From Chloroflexota bacterium (lineage in GTDB: Bacteria > Chloroflexota > Chloroflexia > QHBQ01 > JADMIH01), in NCBI GenBank assembly GCA_015478675.1, contig JADMIH010000111.1, positions 1 through 13,388 on the forward strand: a stretch of DNA of 13,388 bases, written 5' to 3'. Under the pieces are notes generated by a model. The model worked only from the letters and a program-made list of their open reading frames with translations, was not told the origin of the DNA and ran no database searches. Positions 12,659-13,388 of this stretch are shown in pieces (within the stretch, counting starts at the first letter, position 1; the number at the start of each line of letters is the position of its first letter). The position numbers were made by a program, and so were the translations under genes.

Positions 12659-13318
12659 ATGTACATAATCGTGGTCGGGGGCGGGAAAGTAGGGTACTAT
12701 CTCACCAAGACCCTTGTAAACGAAGGATACGAGGTGCTGCTTATAGAGAAGAGCGCCAAGAAGGTTGCCATCTATGGCGAGCGCTTCGGGTCGGTGGTGC
12801 TGGAAGGGGACGGGGCGGAAGCCAGTACCCTGGAAGCGGCTGGAGCAGGACGCGCCGATGTAGTTATTGCCGTAACGGGCGACGACGAGGATAACCTTGT
12901 GATCTGCCAGACCGCTAAGAAGATGTTTGATGTGCCGCGTACAATCGCCCGCGTGAACAACCCCAAGAACGAGGAAATATTCAAAAAGCTCGGCATTGAT
13001 GTAACGGTCTCTGCTACCAATCTGATATTGAACATCATCGAGCAGGAGATACCTGAGCGCAGCCTGGTGCATCTGATGACGATCAAGCACGGCCAGATAG
13101 CCATTATCGAAGCTACCGTTGAGCCTGGCGCACAGGTCGTTGGGAAGCGGCTGTCAGAGATCAATTTCCCACCCAACGTGGTAATCTCCGCATTGCTGCG
13201 CGACGGAACCATGATAATACCAGGAGGCGACACGGCGCTCATGCCACGCGATGGGGTGATAGCCCTCACCAGCCGCGAGAGCGAGGAAGACCTCAGGCAG
13301 ATGCTAATAGGCGAGTAG
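12659..13318 (+). CDS. TrkA-type K+ transport regulatory protein (RCK_N + TrkA_C)
   Basis: The 219-aa product has a complete RCK unit: MYIIVVGGGKVGYYL with GGGKVG (7-12) and E30 for NAD binding, VVLEGDGAEASTLEAAG as the TrkA-N block, and a TrkA_C domain from about 135 to the end (AQVVGKRLSEINFP, VISALLRDG, GDTALMPRDGVIALT). It is the size of KtrA-type subunits. AGGAG 9 nt before the ATG supports the start. It is the second of two tandem RCK genes; the first lacks TrkA_C, so the pair may form a mixed ring on a K+ channel or transporter. No TrkH/KtrB membrane subunit is seen, and the window ends 70 bp later. Confidence 0.92.
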   Translation: MYIIVVGGGKVGYYLTKTLVNEGYEVLLIEKSAKKVAIYGERFGSVVLEGDGAEASTLEAAGAGRADVVIAVTGDDEDNLVICQTAKKMFDVPRTIARVNNPKNEEIFKKLGIDVTVSATNLILNIIEQEIPERSLVHLMTIKHGQIAIIEATVEPGAQVVGKRLSEINFPPNVVISALLRDGTMIIPGGDTALMPRDGVIALTSRESEEDLRQMLIGE

Positions 13319-13326
13319 AGGGGGGA

Positions 13327-13388
13327 GTGGGCTAGTGGGCTAGTGGGCTAGTGGGCTAGTGGGCTAGTGGGCTAGTGGGCTAGTGGGC
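13327..13388. repeat. Tandem octamer repeat GTGGGCTA, at least 7.75 copies
   Basis: Seven perfect GTGGGCTA units run from 13327 to 13382, followed by a partial GTGGGC at the window edge, so the true length is unknown. The array begins 9 bp after the trkA stop codon. Each unit has TAG at its junction, so all three frames of the + strand are closed within 24 bp. Confidence 0.9.

Overview
The window reads as the chromosome of a moderately GC-rich bacterium. The gene mix includes an ATP-type PEP carboxykinase, bacterial-type SpeD with a branched-polyamine synthase (BpsA), a GH13 maltodextrin hydrolase and tandem TrkA/RCK genes behind a universal stress protein. Two genes look leaderless. Together these suggest a Chloroflexota lineage, possibly thermophilic or of thermophilic ancestry. 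This placement is an inference from gene content; no rRNA or other marker is present. No CRISPR array, tRNA or rRNA was seen.

Layout. Bases 1-298 hold a terminator for an upstream gene and the pckA promoter region. On the + strand follow pckA (299-1888) and a small membrane-anchored Cas4/Dna2-like nuclease (1926-2456). The nuclease meets the next block tail to tail with a 31-bp overlap. From 2426 to 10428 all eight genes lie on the - strand. In transcription order they are: a 610-aa unknown protein (PRTase-like plus APH-like domains), udk, a GH13 amylase, bpsA, a GNAT acetyltransferase, speD, an FkbH-like HAD protein and a free-standing acyl carrier protein. A 910-bp gene-free stretch (10429-11338) follows. 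It contains a short inverted-repeat element and then a good promoter with a roughly 540-nt apparent leader. The + strand set at the right end is a universal stress protein and two TrkA/RCK genes, ending in an 8-bp tandem repeat that runs off the window.

How the genes fit together. SpeD makes decarboxylated S-adenosylmethionine, the aminopropyl donor that BpsA uses to branch spermidine-type polyamines. The GNAT between them may acylate a polyamine. The unexpected part is that speD is joined by ATGA stop/start overlaps to an FkbH-like protein and then to an ACP. FkbH proteins normally load a glyceryl unit onto ACPs for polyketide or tetronate pathways, and no such pathway is visible here. This gene set is the best candidate for an undescribed pathway, perhaps an acyl- or glyceryl-modified polyamine.

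The other main points are as follows. Two related MITE-like elements have ends beginning GTAA, and one has a perfect 9-bp target duplication beside the udk promoter. Two genes have TATAAT exactly 6 nt before the ATG, which suggests leaderless mRNAs. Repeated TACGCAATA-type sites surround the speD promoter. The 610-aa protein combines two domains in an unfamiliar way.
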